From contig JAPLOI010000082.1 of the NCBI GenBank assembly GCA_026400815.1, positions 1 to 43,343 of the forward strand: DNA of 43,343 bases, written 5' to 3'. The notes beneath the pieces were generated by a model. That model saw nothing but the letters and a program-made list of their open reading frames with translations, searched no databases and was not told the origin of the DNA. A program made the translations under genes and the position numbers. The stretch is from Alphaproteobacteria bacterium. GTDB taxonomy: Bacteria > Pseudomonadota > Alphaproteobacteria > Acetobacterales > Acetobacteraceae. Of this stretch, positions 23,315-31,613 are shown one piece after another (positions within the stretch are counted from its first letter, which is position 1; each line of letters begins with the position of its first letter).

Positions 23315-24184
23315 ATGGACGACCCCGGCCAACCGGTCGGCTACATGGAGCGAACGCGCCTCTACTACCGCGCGCTCGGCTACAAGGCCGACTACCAATG
23401 GGCGCATAACGAAACCGCCCCCTTCACCCCCCTCGCCAAGCCGCTCACCGAAGCGCGCATCGCCCTGCTGACCACCGCCAGCCCGCTCGACGGCTCCAAC
23501 AAGGACGCAAAAGGCTGGCGCCACGTCTGGTCCGCCCCGGTCGACCCGGCGCCGGATGCGCTGGACACCAGCGACCTCGCCTGGGACCGCGAAACCACCC
23601 ACACCAACGATCGCGAAAGCTTCCTGCCCCTGGCCGCCGCCGCCGCCCTGGCGCGGGAGGGCCACTTTGCCGGCCTCACCCCCCGCTTCCACGGCGTGCC
23701 GACGGAATACAGCATCCGCAAGACGCTGGCCCAGGACGCACCGGAAACCCTCGCTCGCCTACGCGAAGACAAGGCCGACGCCGCCATCCTCTGCGCCATC
23801 TGACCGGTCTGCCATCAAACCGTGAGTTTGATCGCCCGGCATCTGGAAGAGAACGGCATCCCCACCGTCGTCATCGGCTCCGCAAAAGACATCGTGGAAT
23901 ACACCGCGGTCGCCCGCTTCGTGTTCACCGATTTCCCCCTCGGCAACCCCGCCGGCCTGCCAGGCCAGGTGGAAATGCAGAAGGCCATCGTCAGCCAGGC
24001 ACTGAACCTGCTGCAGACCGCCACCGCCCCGCAAACCACCGAAGCCGCCCCGTTCCAGTGGAACGGCGACCCCGGCTGGCGCGCAGTCTACAACCGGGTC
24101 ACCCCGGAAAACGCGGAATACCTGCGCCAGAAAGGCGAGGCCCGCCGCCGCATGATGCTGGCCAAGAAGCCGCAGACAGACTGA
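23315..24184 (+). CDS. GrdB/PrdB-like selenoprotein with in-frame TGA (Sec) codon
   Basis: Read through one TGA (23801-23803) this is a 289-residue protein of the glycine/sarcosine/betaine/D-proline reductase selenoprotein B family: MERTRLYYRALGYKADYQWAHN near the start, FHGVPTEYSIRKTLAQDAPETLARL, then DAAILCAI-U-PVCHQTVSLIARHLEENGIPTVVI. Sec would be residue 163 in a U-x-x-C redox motif; proteobacterial relatives, as I recall, have Cys-P-V-C-H-Q at this place. The frame is identical on both sides and no other stop occurs. AGGAGGA precedes the ATG. A SECIS-like hairpin follows the TGA (see 23801-23832). The clostridial reductase partners are not nearby; these proteobacterial forms probably act as thiol-dependent redox enzymes. 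The alternative is a Cys-to-stop pseudogene. Confidence 0.8.
23801..23832 (+). promoter_or_regulatory. Candidate bacterial SECIS element (UGA plus hairpin)
   Basis: The UGA is followed by 10 bases and then a perfect 7-bp stem ATCAAAC (23814-23820) and GTTTGAT (23826-23832) with the 5-base loop CGTGA. The G at loop position 2 and the loop start 17 bases after the UGA meet the published bSECIS rules as I know them. The stem uses CAA, AGT and TTG codons, unusual in this C/G-ending genome, which suggests the RNA shape is selected. Confidence 0.65.
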
Positions 24185-24192
24185 TCCGGAAA

Positions 24193-24219
24193 GCTGGTCG
24201 CAGCCCGCCTGCGACCAGC
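24193..24219. terminator. Bidirectional hairpin between convergent genes
   Basis: A perfect 10-bp stem GCTGGTCGCA and TGCGACCAGC with a 7-base loop, lying in the 46-base gap between the selenoprotein gene (+) and the Ldh2-type gene (-). There is no marked U-tract on either strand. Confidence 0.6.
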
Positions 24220-24230
24220 AACCCGCGGGG

Positions 24231-25283
24231 CTAGCTCAGCCCCAATTCCCCCGCCACCCCATACCCCTGCGCCAGCTCGCGCAGCTTCGCCCAGGTGGCA
24301 TCCTCCACCTCGATCCCCTTCGCCCGGCGATCCTGCTGCTTCAGATGCTCGATCTCACCGGGATAGAACACGCCGGGGCTGCCCGCCGCGGGCTTGGTGT
24401 CCTTCAGGTATTGCGCGAACTCCGCCACCTCGCGCTTGAAGGTCGCCAGCGGCCGGAACGCGGCGACGTTGAACACCGCCATGAAGCACCCGTCATTGTG
24501 CCGCCCGGTGGGGTCGATCCCGAAGCCCAGCCCGGTCAGCAACCCGCACAGCACCTCCACCATCGCGGCCAGGCCCGTGCCCTTGAACCCCTCCGTGCCC
24601 CCCAGCGGCAGCAGCGCCCCGCCCTGGCGGAAGCTCTTGGGGTCCGTGCTGGCCGAGCCATCCGCCGCCACCACCCAGCCTTCCGGAATCGCCTGCCCCC
24701 GCGCCGCCGCCAGCGAGATCTTCCCCGCCGCCACCGCCGAAGTCGCCATATCCAGGAAGAACGGCCCGTCGAGATCGGAAGGCACCGCAATCGAGATCGG
24801 GTTCGTCCCCAGCCGCGCCTCCGCGCCCCCGAACGGCGCCACATGCTTGGGCGAGCGCCCGGAATCCGCCGTGCACAGCCCGATCATCCCCGCCTCGGCC
24901 GCCATCAGCGAATAGCCCGCCAGCCGCCCGATATGCCCCTGCCGGCTCACCGTCGCCGCCGCCACGTTCGCCGTGCGCGCCTTCTCGATCGTCAGCTTCA
25001 TCGCCCGCTCATTGGCGACATAGCCGAACCCCCAGTTGCCATCCACAACGGTGGTGGTGGGCGATTCCTGCACAATGTCCCACTTGGCGCCAGGCACGAT
25101 GTGGCCTGCCTTGATGCGGTCGATATAGCCGGGGATCTGGATGATCCCGTGGCTGTCATGCCCGGCCATATTGGCCTCGATGCAATGCCGCATCACCGTC
25201 TCGGCCTCCTCCGGGGGCGCCCCGGCACCGATCAGAAGGGCCTTGCCGATGGCATGCAGGCGGGCGGCGGATTCAATCGGCAT
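24231..25283 (-). CDS. Malate/L-lactate/ureidoglycolate dehydrogenase family (Ldh2-type)
   Basis: A 350-residue NAD(P)-dependent 2-hydroxyacid dehydrogenase of the non-Rossmann Ldh2 family. Conserved stretches: MAGHDSHGIIQIPGYIDRIKAG (catalytic His region, residues 39-60), VDGNWGFGYVANERAMKL, APFGGAEARLGTNPISIAVPS (cofactor contacts), FLDMATSAVAAGKISLAAARGQAIPEGW, and a C-terminal PGVFYPGEIE. Relatives act on malate, sulfolactate, lactate, ureidoglycolate or Delta1-piperideine-2-carboxylate; the substrate is not resolved here. It follows the ThDP enzyme gene on the same strand with a repeat between them. Confidence 0.9.
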   Translation of the reverse strand: MPIESAARLHAIGKALLIGAGAPPEEAETVMRHCIEANMAGHDSHGIIQIPGYIDRIKAGHIVPGAKWDIVQESPTTTVVDGNWGFGYVANERAMKLTIEKARTANVAAATVSRQGHIGRLAGYSLMAAEAGMIGLCTADSGRSPKHVAPFGGAEARLGTNPISIAVPSDLDGPFFLDMATSAVAAGKISLAAARGQAIPEGWVVAADGSASTDPKSFRQGGALLPLGGTEGFKGTGLAAMVEVLCGLLTGLGFGIDPTGRHNDGCFMAVFNVAAFRPLATFKREVAEFAQYLKDTKPAAGSPGVFYPGEIEHLKQQDRRAKGIEVEDATWAKLRELAQGYGVAGELGLS

Positions 25284-25350
25284 ATGCGTGTGTCCCTGGC
25301 AAAAACGAACGTCTCTCAGTCAGCGCAGCAGCAGCGGAAGGCAAGACTCA

Positions 25351-25435
25351 CCACGGAGCCACGGAGCCCGCGGAGAAGGCACGGAGTCGACGCGGCACCT
25401 CCGTGCCTTCTCCGTGCCCTCCGCGCCTCCGCGGT
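25351..25435. repeat. CACGGAG-type dispersed repeat with a 15-bp hairpin
   Basis: CCACGGAGCCACGGAG, then perfect arms GGAGAAGGCACGGAG (25372-25386) and CTCCGTGCCTTCTCC (25399-25413), then CCGTGCCCTCCGCGCCTCCG. It belongs to the same family as 4309-4346. It occupies the 162-base gap between the ThDP enzyme and the Ldh2-type gene. Confidence 0.65.
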
Positions 25436-25445
25436 GAACCTTCAC

Positions 25446-27110
25446 TTACTTCCTGCGCCACGCACTCATCTGCTCGGCCGACGAGTGCACATGCACCACC
25501 ACCGGCCGGTCCTTGATCGCGAACGCCTGCGCGATCTTCGGCCCCACCTCGGCCTCGCTCCCGATCGTGATCCCCTCCGCCCCGAACGCCCGCGCCCAGG
25601 CCGAGAAATCCGGGTTCCGCAGATCCGTCGCCGCATTGTACGGCCGGCCCGGATACCGGTTGATATGGTGCATGGAGATTGTGCCGTAGCTCTTGTTATC
25701 CGAAACGATCAGGATCGGGTTCACCCCATACATCCGCGCCGTGGCCAGCTCGTTCCCCGTCATCAGCGTGCCGCCATCGCCGGAGAAGCTCACCACCTGC
25801 CGCTCCCGGTCACGCAAACACGCGGCGACGGCCATCGGCACCCCCGCCCCCATCGCGCCCACCACGGAGGACAGAAAGCTCATCCCCGGCTTGAACCCGA
25901 TATAGCGATGGATGAACGACGAGAAATTCCCGGCATCGGACGTCACCGCCGCATTCGGCGCCAAATGCTTGCCGATCTCCACCACCACCTGCGCGAAGTT
26001 CACCCCATCCGTGGTCGCCGCCCATTCCGGCGCCATCAGCTTGCGATGGATGGCATTCAGCCCCTCCACCCAGCCACGCCGCTTCTCCGCCCCAGCCGGG
26101 CGGCCCTTGGCCAGCAGCGCCCGGATCACCGAAAGCGGCGTCGCCGGAATGCCCAGCTCCGGCCGGAACACCCGCCCGACCTCGTTCGGGTCCGGGAACA
26201 CATGCACGAACGGCAGTTGCGGCTGCGGCGCCGTCGGGAAGGTGTAGGCCTGGCTCACCGTATCCGTCATCCGCTCGCCCAGGCACAGCAGCAGGTCGGA
26301 TTTCTTCATCTCCCCGATCTGCGCCGCCGGCACGCGAATGCCCACGTAGCCGCCATAATTCGGATGCCCGGCATCGAACAGCGCGGGGCGGCGATGCGTC
26401 GGGCTCACCGGCACCACCCACTCCTCGGAGAACCGCACCAGGTCGGCGAACGCCTCGGCATCCCCCACCGCATCCGCCGCCATCGCGCCCCCGACATACA
26501 CCAGCGGCCGCTCGGAAGCCGCCAGCATCGCCGCCAGACGGTCCAGATCCTCCGCCCGCGGCCCCGCATGCACCTTCGGCCGCGGCAGATCCACCGGCGC
26601 CTCGGTAGTCTCGTCGAACAGGTCTTCCGGCAGAATCACCGCCACCGGCCCCGGCAGCCCGCTTTCGGCCACATGGAACGCCCGCGCAATCGCCTCGCTG
26701 GCCTGCTCCGGCTCGTTCACCTCGATCACCAGCTTGGTGATGTCGCTCAGCAGCCGCGAGTAGTTCTGCTCCTGCAGCGCCAGCCGCCCGAAATCCTTCC
26801 GCTCCACCTGCCCCACCAGCATCACCAGCGGGGTCGCGTCATGAAACGCCGAGTGGATCGCCACCATCGCGTTCGCCAGCCCCGGCCCGCGCGACACCAC
26901 CGCCACCCCGGCCCGGTCCCGCAGCCGCCCATCGGCCACCGCCATGAACGCCGCCCCGCCCTCATGCCGGCACACGACAAGCTGGATCGAGTTCTTGTCC
27001 GCCAACGCGTCCGTCAGCCCCAGGTAACTCTCGCCCGGCACGCAGTAGATGATGTCGATGTCATGCGCCTCAAGGCTGTCGGCAAGCAGGCGCGATACAG
27101 TGCGGGCCAT
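25446..27110 (-). CDS. Thiamine diphosphate-dependent enzyme (acetolactate synthase large-subunit-like)
   Basis: A 554-residue, three-domain ThDP enzyme. N-terminal pyrimidine-binding domain with VPGESYLGLTDAL (activating Glu) and SRGPGLANAMVAIHSAFHDATPLVML; central domain with ERPLVYVGGAMAADA; C-terminal PP-binding domain with FSGDGGTLMTGNELATA and IVSDNKSYGT (Mg/ThDP motif, ending DN rather than NN). It decarboxylates a 2-oxo acid; candidates include acetolactate synthase-like, benzoylformate-type or sulfopyruvate-type enzymes. It is not next to ilvN/ilvC, so a catabolic role is more likely than branched-chain synthesis. Paired with the Ldh2-type gene on the same strand. Confidence 0.88.
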   Translation of the reverse strand: MARTVSRLLADSLEAHDIDIIYCVPGESYLGLTDALADKNSIQLVVCRHEGGAAFMAVADGRLRDRAGVAVVSRGPGLANAMVAIHSAFHDATPLVMLVGQVERKDFGRLALQEQNYSRLLSDITKLVIEVNEPEQASEAIARAFHVAESGLPGPVAVILPEDLFDETTEAPVDLPRPKVHAGPRAEDLDRLAAMLAASERPLVYVGGAMAADAVGDAEAFADLVRFSEEWVVPVSPTHRRPALFDAGHPNYGGYVGIRVPAAQIGEMKKSDLLLCLGERMTDTVSQAYTFPTAPQPQLPFVHVFPDPNEVGRVFRPELGIPATPLSVIRALLAKGRPAGAEKRRGWVEGLNAIHRKLMAPEWAATTDGVNFAQVVVEIGKHLAPNAAVTSDAGNFSSFIHRYIGFKPGMSFLSSVVGAMGAGVPMAVAACLRDRERQVVSFSGDGGTLMTGNELATARMYGVNPILIVSDNKSYGTISMHHINRYPGRPYNAATDLRNPDFSAWARAFGAEGITIGSEAEVGPKIAQAFAIKDRPVVVHVHSSAEQMSAWRRK

Positions 27111-27249
27111 GGTCTGGGCGTCTCCCGGGTTTTTCTCCCGCGATCATGCGTCGGCAGTGCCGGCGCGCCAACCCCGTAGCAGAGTATGACCCCGTCCAAC
27201 CGGTTCGTGGCACCAAAGGAAGAAGCGGCTCAACGCCCCAAGCTTCAAA

Positions 27250-27264
27250 GGCGCATAGTGCGCC
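27250..27264 (-). terminator. Short hairpin after the AT-rich orphan gene
   Basis: GGCGCA and TGCGCC with a 3-base loop, about 17 bases after the stop of the minus-strand gene at 27281, followed by TTTG on that strand. A weak terminator candidate within the 170-base gap before the ThDP enzyme gene. Confidence 0.4.
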
Positions 27265-27280
27265 GTCGAAATTTTCCAAC

Positions 27281-27955
27281 TCACGGCGGTGTTAGAACAA
27301 GTTCGGAATCGTTCATTTTGAACATAGAATTCAATGGAACACCGCCAAAATATAACACAAGATTTACGTAGTAATTCTCGTAGCCAAATCGCGTGGGATC
27401 GCTGACCTCCCTCATCGCGTTCAAGGTTTTTTCGACAAAACCATCTGCTTCTGTATTTCGACCAAATAGCAAGAAGAGTGCGGGAATGTAGAATTCGCCA
27501 GCAGGGACGGCCCAATTATACTCGACGGCTGCGTCCAGGCAAAGTTCCAGGCTGGAAAATGATTTCAAGAACGGCATAGCCACCTCTCGCAACCACCAGA
27601 TAAAATCAGATATTTCGGCCTCGTCGTAGCCGAGATCGCGCGATTTATTGTGCAGAATCCTTGTGTCATTCGGCGAAATAATTCCAGGCGCTATTCTGAA
27701 CAATGGCACCGAGTTGGTTCTTTTAATATGTGGATATACTTTTCGTATAATTTTGTAGACTATTTTGTCTACTTCTTTAGAAATTACGCCAAACAGCGGA
27801 CGGAATGCCCTGTCATTCCCGAGCATGGCGACCCAAGATGAAACGGGGTCCCTATGGTCCGAAAACATCTCAGCTCCGATATATCGAAAACCGTCCTGCT
27901 CAAGAGACTCTCTGAGCTCAGCAAACATCTGGCGGAAGGTTAGAACTTTCGTCAC
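27281..27955 (-). CDS. AT-rich orphan gene, uncharacterised protein
   Basis: About 224 residues from the GTG at 27955 (MTKVLTFRQMFAELRESLEQDGFRYIG). Composition and codon use differ strongly from every neighbour: many A/T third positions (AAA, ATT, TTT, GAT), which points to recent transfer. The layout, an N-terminal helix plus strand, a middle strand-rich part (SVPLFRIAPGIISP) and a C-terminal helix repeat (WWLREVAMPFLKSFSS), loosely recalls DUF4304-type and toxin-immunity proteins, but I cannot claim homology. It lies 20 bases after the FAD oxidoreductase gene on the same strand. The open frame extends upstream in Gly-rich overprinted sequence that is not credible. ATG 27927 is an alternative start. 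Confidence 0.7.
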   Translation of the reverse strand: MTKVLTFRQMFAELRESLEQDGFRYIGAEMFSDHRDPVSSWVAMLGNDRAFRPLFGVISKEVDKIVYKIIRKVYPHIKRTNSVPLFRIAPGIISPNDTRILHNKSRDLGYDEAEISDFIWWLREVAMPFLKSFSSLELCLDAAVEYNWAVPAGEFYIPALFLLFGRNTEADGFVEKTLNAMREVSDPTRFGYENYYVNLVLYFGGVPLNSMFKMNDSELVLTPP

Positions 27956-27975
27956 CGCAAAAGGCGCTCCCTCGC

Positions 27976-29586
27976 TCAAGCCGCCACCGCCTCCCGCCCC
28001 AGCACCGCCCGCGCCACCGCCTCCGCCACCCGTATCCCATCCACCCCCGCCGACAGGATGCCGCCGGCATACCCGCACCCCTCGCCGGCCGGAAACAGCC
28101 CCTTCGTGTTGGTGCTCTGCAAATCCGCCCCCCGCGGCAGCCGCACCGGCGAGGAGGTCCGCGTCTCCACCCCCGTCATGACGGCATCCGCCATGTCGAA
28201 CCCCGGAATCTGCCGCCCGAACACCGGCAACGCCTCGCGGATCGCCGCCACTGCGAACTCCGGCAGGCACTTCGACAAATCCGTCAGGTGCACCCCCGGC
28301 TTGTAGCTCGGCAGCACGCTCCCGAACGCCGTCGAAGCCCGCCCGGCCAGAAAATCCCCCACCAACTGCCCCGGCGCCTCATAATTCCCGCCCCCGGCCG
28401 CAAACGCCAGGCTCTCCCATTTCCGCTGGAACGCGATCCCCGCCAACACCCCGCCGGGATAATCCGAGGGATCGATCCCCACCACGATCCCAGCATTCGC
28501 ATTCCGCTCCGCCCGCGAATACTGGCTCATCCCGTTCGTCACCACGCGGCCTTCCTCGCTGGTCGCCGCCACCACCGTGCCCCCGGGGCACATGCAGAAC
28601 GAATAAACGCTGCGCCCGTTGGCACAGTGATGCACCAGCTTGTAATCCGCCGCCCCCAGCGCATCGTGCCCCGCGAATGTCCCGAACCGCGCCCGATCAA
28701 TCAACGATTGCGGATGCTCAATGCGCACCCCGATCGAGAACGGCTTCGCCTCCATCGCCACCCCGATCTCGTGCAGCCGCGCGAAGGTATCCCGCGCCGA
28801 ATGCCCCACCGCCAGAATCACATGGTCGGCCGCAATCCGCTCCCCGCTCTCCAGCACCACCCCGCGCACTGCCCGCCGCTCATCCAGTTCCAGGTCCACC
28901 ACCTGGCTCCCCCAGCGATACTCCCCGCCCAGCGCCTCGATCGTCGCGCGGATATGCTCCACCATCGAAACCAGCCGGAACGTCCCGATATGCGGCTTGG
29001 CCACCCACAAAATCTCTTCGGGAGCCCCCGCGCGCACGAACTCCTCCAGCACCTTCCGCCCGCGATGCCCGGGGTCCTTGATCTGCGAATACAGCTTCCC
29101 GTCTGAGAACGTGCCGGCCCCCCCCTCACCGAACTGCACGTTCGATCCGGGGTTCAGCAGCCCCCGCCGCCACAACCCCCAGGTATCCTTCGTGCGCTCC
29201 CGCACCACCTTGCCGCGTTCCAGGATGATCGGCCGGAACCCCATCTGCGCCAGCACCAGCGCGGCCAGGATCCCGCACGGCCCCGTCCCCACCACCACCG
29301 GCCGCGCCGCCCCCGAAGGCGCCCGCCCGACAAACCGGTAATCGGTATCCGGCGACACCGACACATGCTTGTCCCCGGCCAGCCGCGCCAGCACCCCGGC
29401 CTCGTCGGCAAGTTCCACATCCACCGTGTAGCTGAACACGATCGCAGCCTTGCGCCGCGCATCATGCGCCCGCCGCGCCACATGCACAGCCCGCACCGCC
29501 TCCACCTCCAGCCGCGCGGCCACGGCGGCGCCCAGCGCCTCGGGCGGATGGTCCAATGGCAATCGCAGTTCGGTCACACGGATCAT
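27976..29586 (-). CDS. FAD-dependent oxidoreductase (COG2509-like)
   Basis: A 536-residue flavoprotein. The N-terminal ~90 residues form a small basic domain (AVHVARRAHDARRKAAIVFSYTVDV); the FAD domain starts with PVVVGTGPCGILAALVLAQMGFRPIILERG near residue 105, then GLLNPGSNVQFGEGGAGTFSDGKLYSQI, HVILAVGHSARDTF, and a C-terminal LFPAGEGCGYAGGILSAGVDGIRVAE. This matches the large uncharacterised 'FAD-dependent dehydrogenase' group (COG2509), with YtfL/HI0933-like topology. The physiological substrate is unknown. The ATG at 29586 begins the homologous region; an upstream in-frame ATG at 29673 overlaps the divergent gene. Confidence 0.85.
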   Translation of the reverse strand: MIRVTELRLPLDHPPEALGAAVAARLEVEAVRAVHVARRAHDARRKAAIVFSYTVDVELADEAGVLARLAGDKHVSVSPDTDYRFVGRAPSGAARPVVVGTGPCGILAALVLAQMGFRPIILERGKVVRERTKDTWGLWRRGLLNPGSNVQFGEGGAGTFSDGKLYSQIKDPGHRGRKVLEEFVRAGAPEEILWVAKPHIGTFRLVSMVEHIRATIEALGGEYRWGSQVVDLELDERRAVRGVVLESGERIAADHVILAVGHSARDTFARLHEIGVAMEAKPFSIGVRIEHPQSLIDRARFGTFAGHDALGAADYKLVHHCANGRSVYSFCMCPGGTVVAATSEEGRVVTNGMSQYSRAERNANAGIVVGIDPSDYPGGVLAGIAFQRKWESLAFAAGGGNYEAPGQLVGDFLAGRASTAFGSVLPSYKPGVHLTDLSKCLPEFAVAAIREALPVFGRQIPGFDMADAVMTGVETRTSSPVRLPRGADLQSTNTKGLFPAGEGCGYAGGILSAGVDGIRVAEAVARAVLGREAVAA

Positions 29587-29660
29587 GCCGCCGATATAGT
29601 CGCCTCGCCCGCGCCCTCCAACGTCCGCTATGATGCATCCCAAGAGGGGGCGCGAACGCC

Positions 29661-30767
29661 ATGACCGAGTCACACCAGGGCACCGCGCCCGAATTCGACA
29701 CCGAACGCCTGGAATCCTACCTGAAAGCCCGCCTCCCGGGCCTCGCCGGCGCCCTACGCCTCGAACGCATCGGCGGCGGCCAATCCAACCCCACCTTCTT
29801 CGCCAGCTTCGACACGCGCGAGCTCGTCCTGCGCAAGAAGCCCGCCGGCGACCTCCTCCCCAGCGCCCACGCCATCGACCGCGAATTCCGCGTCATGACC
29901 GCGCTGCGCGGCACGAAAATCCCCGTCCCCGACTGCCTGTTCTACGAAACCGACGCCGCCATCATCGGCACCCCGTTCTACGTGATGGACCGCCTGCAAG
30001 GCCGCGTCTTCCCCACCTACGAAGCCGAAGGCGTCTCCCCCGCCGACCGCCGCGCCATGTACCACTCCATGGCCGAAACCCTCGCCCACCTCCACGCCAT
30101 CGACCCCGCCACGGTCGGCCTGTCCGATTTCGGCCGCCCCGGCAGCTACTTCGCCCGCCAGATCGCCCGCTGGACCAGGCAATACGAACTCTCCAAAACC
30201 ACCCCGGTCCTCGACATCGAATATCTCAACATCTGGCTCCCGAAAAACATCCCCGAAGGCGAAACCACCGCCCTCTGCCACGGCGATTTCCGGCTGGGGA
30301 ACCTCATGTTCCACCCCACGGAGCCCCGCGTCATCGCCGTGCTCGATTGGGAACTCTCCACATTGGGAGACCCGCTCGCCGACCTCGCCTTCAACGCCAT
30401 GGCCTGGCGCTCGCGCCCCGAGCACTACGGCGGCATCGCCGGCCTCAACCACCAGGCCCTCGGCATCCCCACCGAGGAAGAACACATCGCCGACTACGTC
30501 CGCGCCGCCAAACCCACACCGGGCCTCTGGCCCTTCCACTTCGCCTTCGCCCTCTGGCGCTTCGCCGTCATCTTCGAAGGCATCGCCGCGAGGGTCCGCG
30601 CCGGCAACGCCGCCGCCGCCGATGCCGCCAACACGCTGTCCCTCAGCCGCGCCTTCGCCCGCCAAGCCATGGAAGCCATCGACGGCCCCCCGCCCTATGC
30701 CGGCAGCGCCGAAGGCGCGCGAGGCAACTTCGAAGACGGAGATCGCACATGCATGACGCCCCCCTGA
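29661..30767 (+). CDS. Phosphotransferase family protein (APH fold, ACAD10-like)
   Basis: A 368-residue kinase-like protein: nucleotide loop RIGGGQSNPTFFASF, LVLRKKPAGDLLPSAHAIDREFRVM (ATP Lys and Glu), catalytic CHGDFRLGNLMFHP and metal-binding VLDWELSTLGDPLADL. This is the aminoglycoside-phosphotransferase fold in the branch related to the N-terminal domain of human ACAD10/11, which phosphorylates 4-hydroxyacyl-CoAs ahead of beta-oxidation. It is followed at once (19-base overlap) by an enoyl-CoA hydratase, so a role in CoA-ester degradation rather than drug resistance is likely. Confidence 0.88.
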   Translation: MTESHQGTAPEFDTERLESYLKARLPGLAGALRLERIGGGQSNPTFFASFDTRELVLRKKPAGDLLPSAHAIDREFRVMTALRGTKIPVPDCLFYETDAAIIGTPFYVMDRLQGRVFPTYEAEGVSPADRRAMYHSMAETLAHLHAIDPATVGLSDFGRPGSYFARQIARWTRQYELSKTTPVLDIEYLNIWLPKNIPEGETTALCHGDFRLGNLMFHPTEPRVIAVLDWELSTLGDPLADLAFNAMAWRSRPEHYGGIAGLNHQALGIPTEEEHIADYVRAAKPTPGLWPFHFAFALWRFAVIFEGIAARVRAGNAAAADAANTLSLSRAFARQAMEAIDGPPPYAGSAEGARGNFEDGDRTCMTPP

Positions 30768-31537
30768 TCGTCGAAGCCGATGGCCCCATCGCCACCCTCA
30801 CCCTCAACCGCCCCAAGGCCCTGAACGCGCTCGACATCCCCATGGCCGAGGCCCTGGAATCCGCCGTCCTCGCCCTGCAACAAAAGCCCGACCTCCGCGT
30901 CATCATCCTCACGGGCGCAGGGCGGGGCTTCATGGCCGGCGGCGACCTCAGCGTCATCCAGCGCGGCCTCACCGAAGGCCCGCAGGTGGTGGACGCCATC
31001 ATGCTCCCCCTCCACCGCACCCTCGCCCGCCTGGCCGAGATGCCCCAGCCCGTCATCGCCAGCCTCCACGGCCCCGTCGCCGGCGCGGGCATGAGCGTGG
31101 CCCTGGCCGCCGACCTCGCCATCGCCGCCGACGATGCTAAATTCACCCTCGCCTACACCCGCGTCGGCACCAGCCCCGACGGCAGCGCCTCCTGGCACCT
31201 CCCCCGCCTCGTCGGCCTCAGGAAAGCCCTCGAAATCGCCCTCCTCGCCGACACCATCGACGCAAACGAAGCCCTTCGCCTGAACCTCATCAACCAGGTC
31301 GTCCCCGCCGCCGACCTCGCCACCGCCACCCAGGCCCTCGCCCAACGCCTCGCCACCGGCCCCACCCAGGCCTACGGCCGCATCAAGCGCCTCCTGCGCG
31401 AAAGCGCGGACCGCGACCTCCCGTCCCAGATGAACGCCGAGCGCGAAGCCTTCCACCAGAGCATGAAAACCCAGGATTTTGCGGAGGGCGTCGCCGCCTT
31501 CCTCGGCAAGCGCGCGCCAACCTACCAGGGGCGGTAA
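30749..31537 (+). CDS. Enoyl-CoA hydratase/isomerase family protein
   Basis: A 262-residue crotonase-fold enzyme: TLTLNRPKALNALDIPMAEAL at the N-terminus, the oxyanion-hole region ILTGAGRGFMAGGDLSV near residue 60, and ASLHGPVAGAGMSVALAADLAIAADDAKFTLAY near residue 110. The residue equivalent to the second catalytic Glu lies in the TRVGTSPDGSASWHLPRLVG stretch, where Asp/Gly are seen, a pattern closer to isomerases than to strict hydratases. The ATG at 30749 has GGAG 7 bases upstream and lies inside the end of the phosphotransferase gene, indicating an operon for acyl-CoA breakdown. Confidence 0.88.
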   Translation: MHDAPLIVEADGPIATLTLNRPKALNALDIPMAEALESAVLALQQKPDLRVIILTGAGRGFMAGGDLSVIQRGLTEGPQVVDAIMLPLHRTLARLAEMPQPVIASLHGPVAGAGMSVALAADLAIAADDAKFTLAYTRVGTSPDGSASWHLPRLVGLRKALEIALLADTIDANEALRLNLINQVVPAADLATATQALAQRLATGPTQAYGRIKRLLRESADRDLPSQMNAEREAFHQSMKTQDFAEGVAAFLGKRAPTYQGR

Positions 31538-31613
31538 CACCGCCATCCCTCTGTAAGCTGCCTGAAACTGTCCACATGCTTCGCTATCGGCTCATCCCGT
31601 CGTGGAATGCCCG

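Noticed and set aside
23822-24184. Separate small gene starting at GTG 23822
   Set aside because: It is in the same frame as 23315-23803, begins inside the SECIS-like loop, and its first residues continue a family motif; better read as the second half of one selenoprotein.
27956-28270. Gly-rich upstream extension of the AT-rich orphan gene
   Set aside because: It is the FAD oxidoreductase coding region read in a second frame; composition changes abruptly at 27955.
29661-30767. Aminoglycoside resistance gene
   Set aside because: It has the APH fold, but the ACAD10-like motifs and the overlap with an enoyl-CoA hydratase indicate acyl-CoA metabolism.
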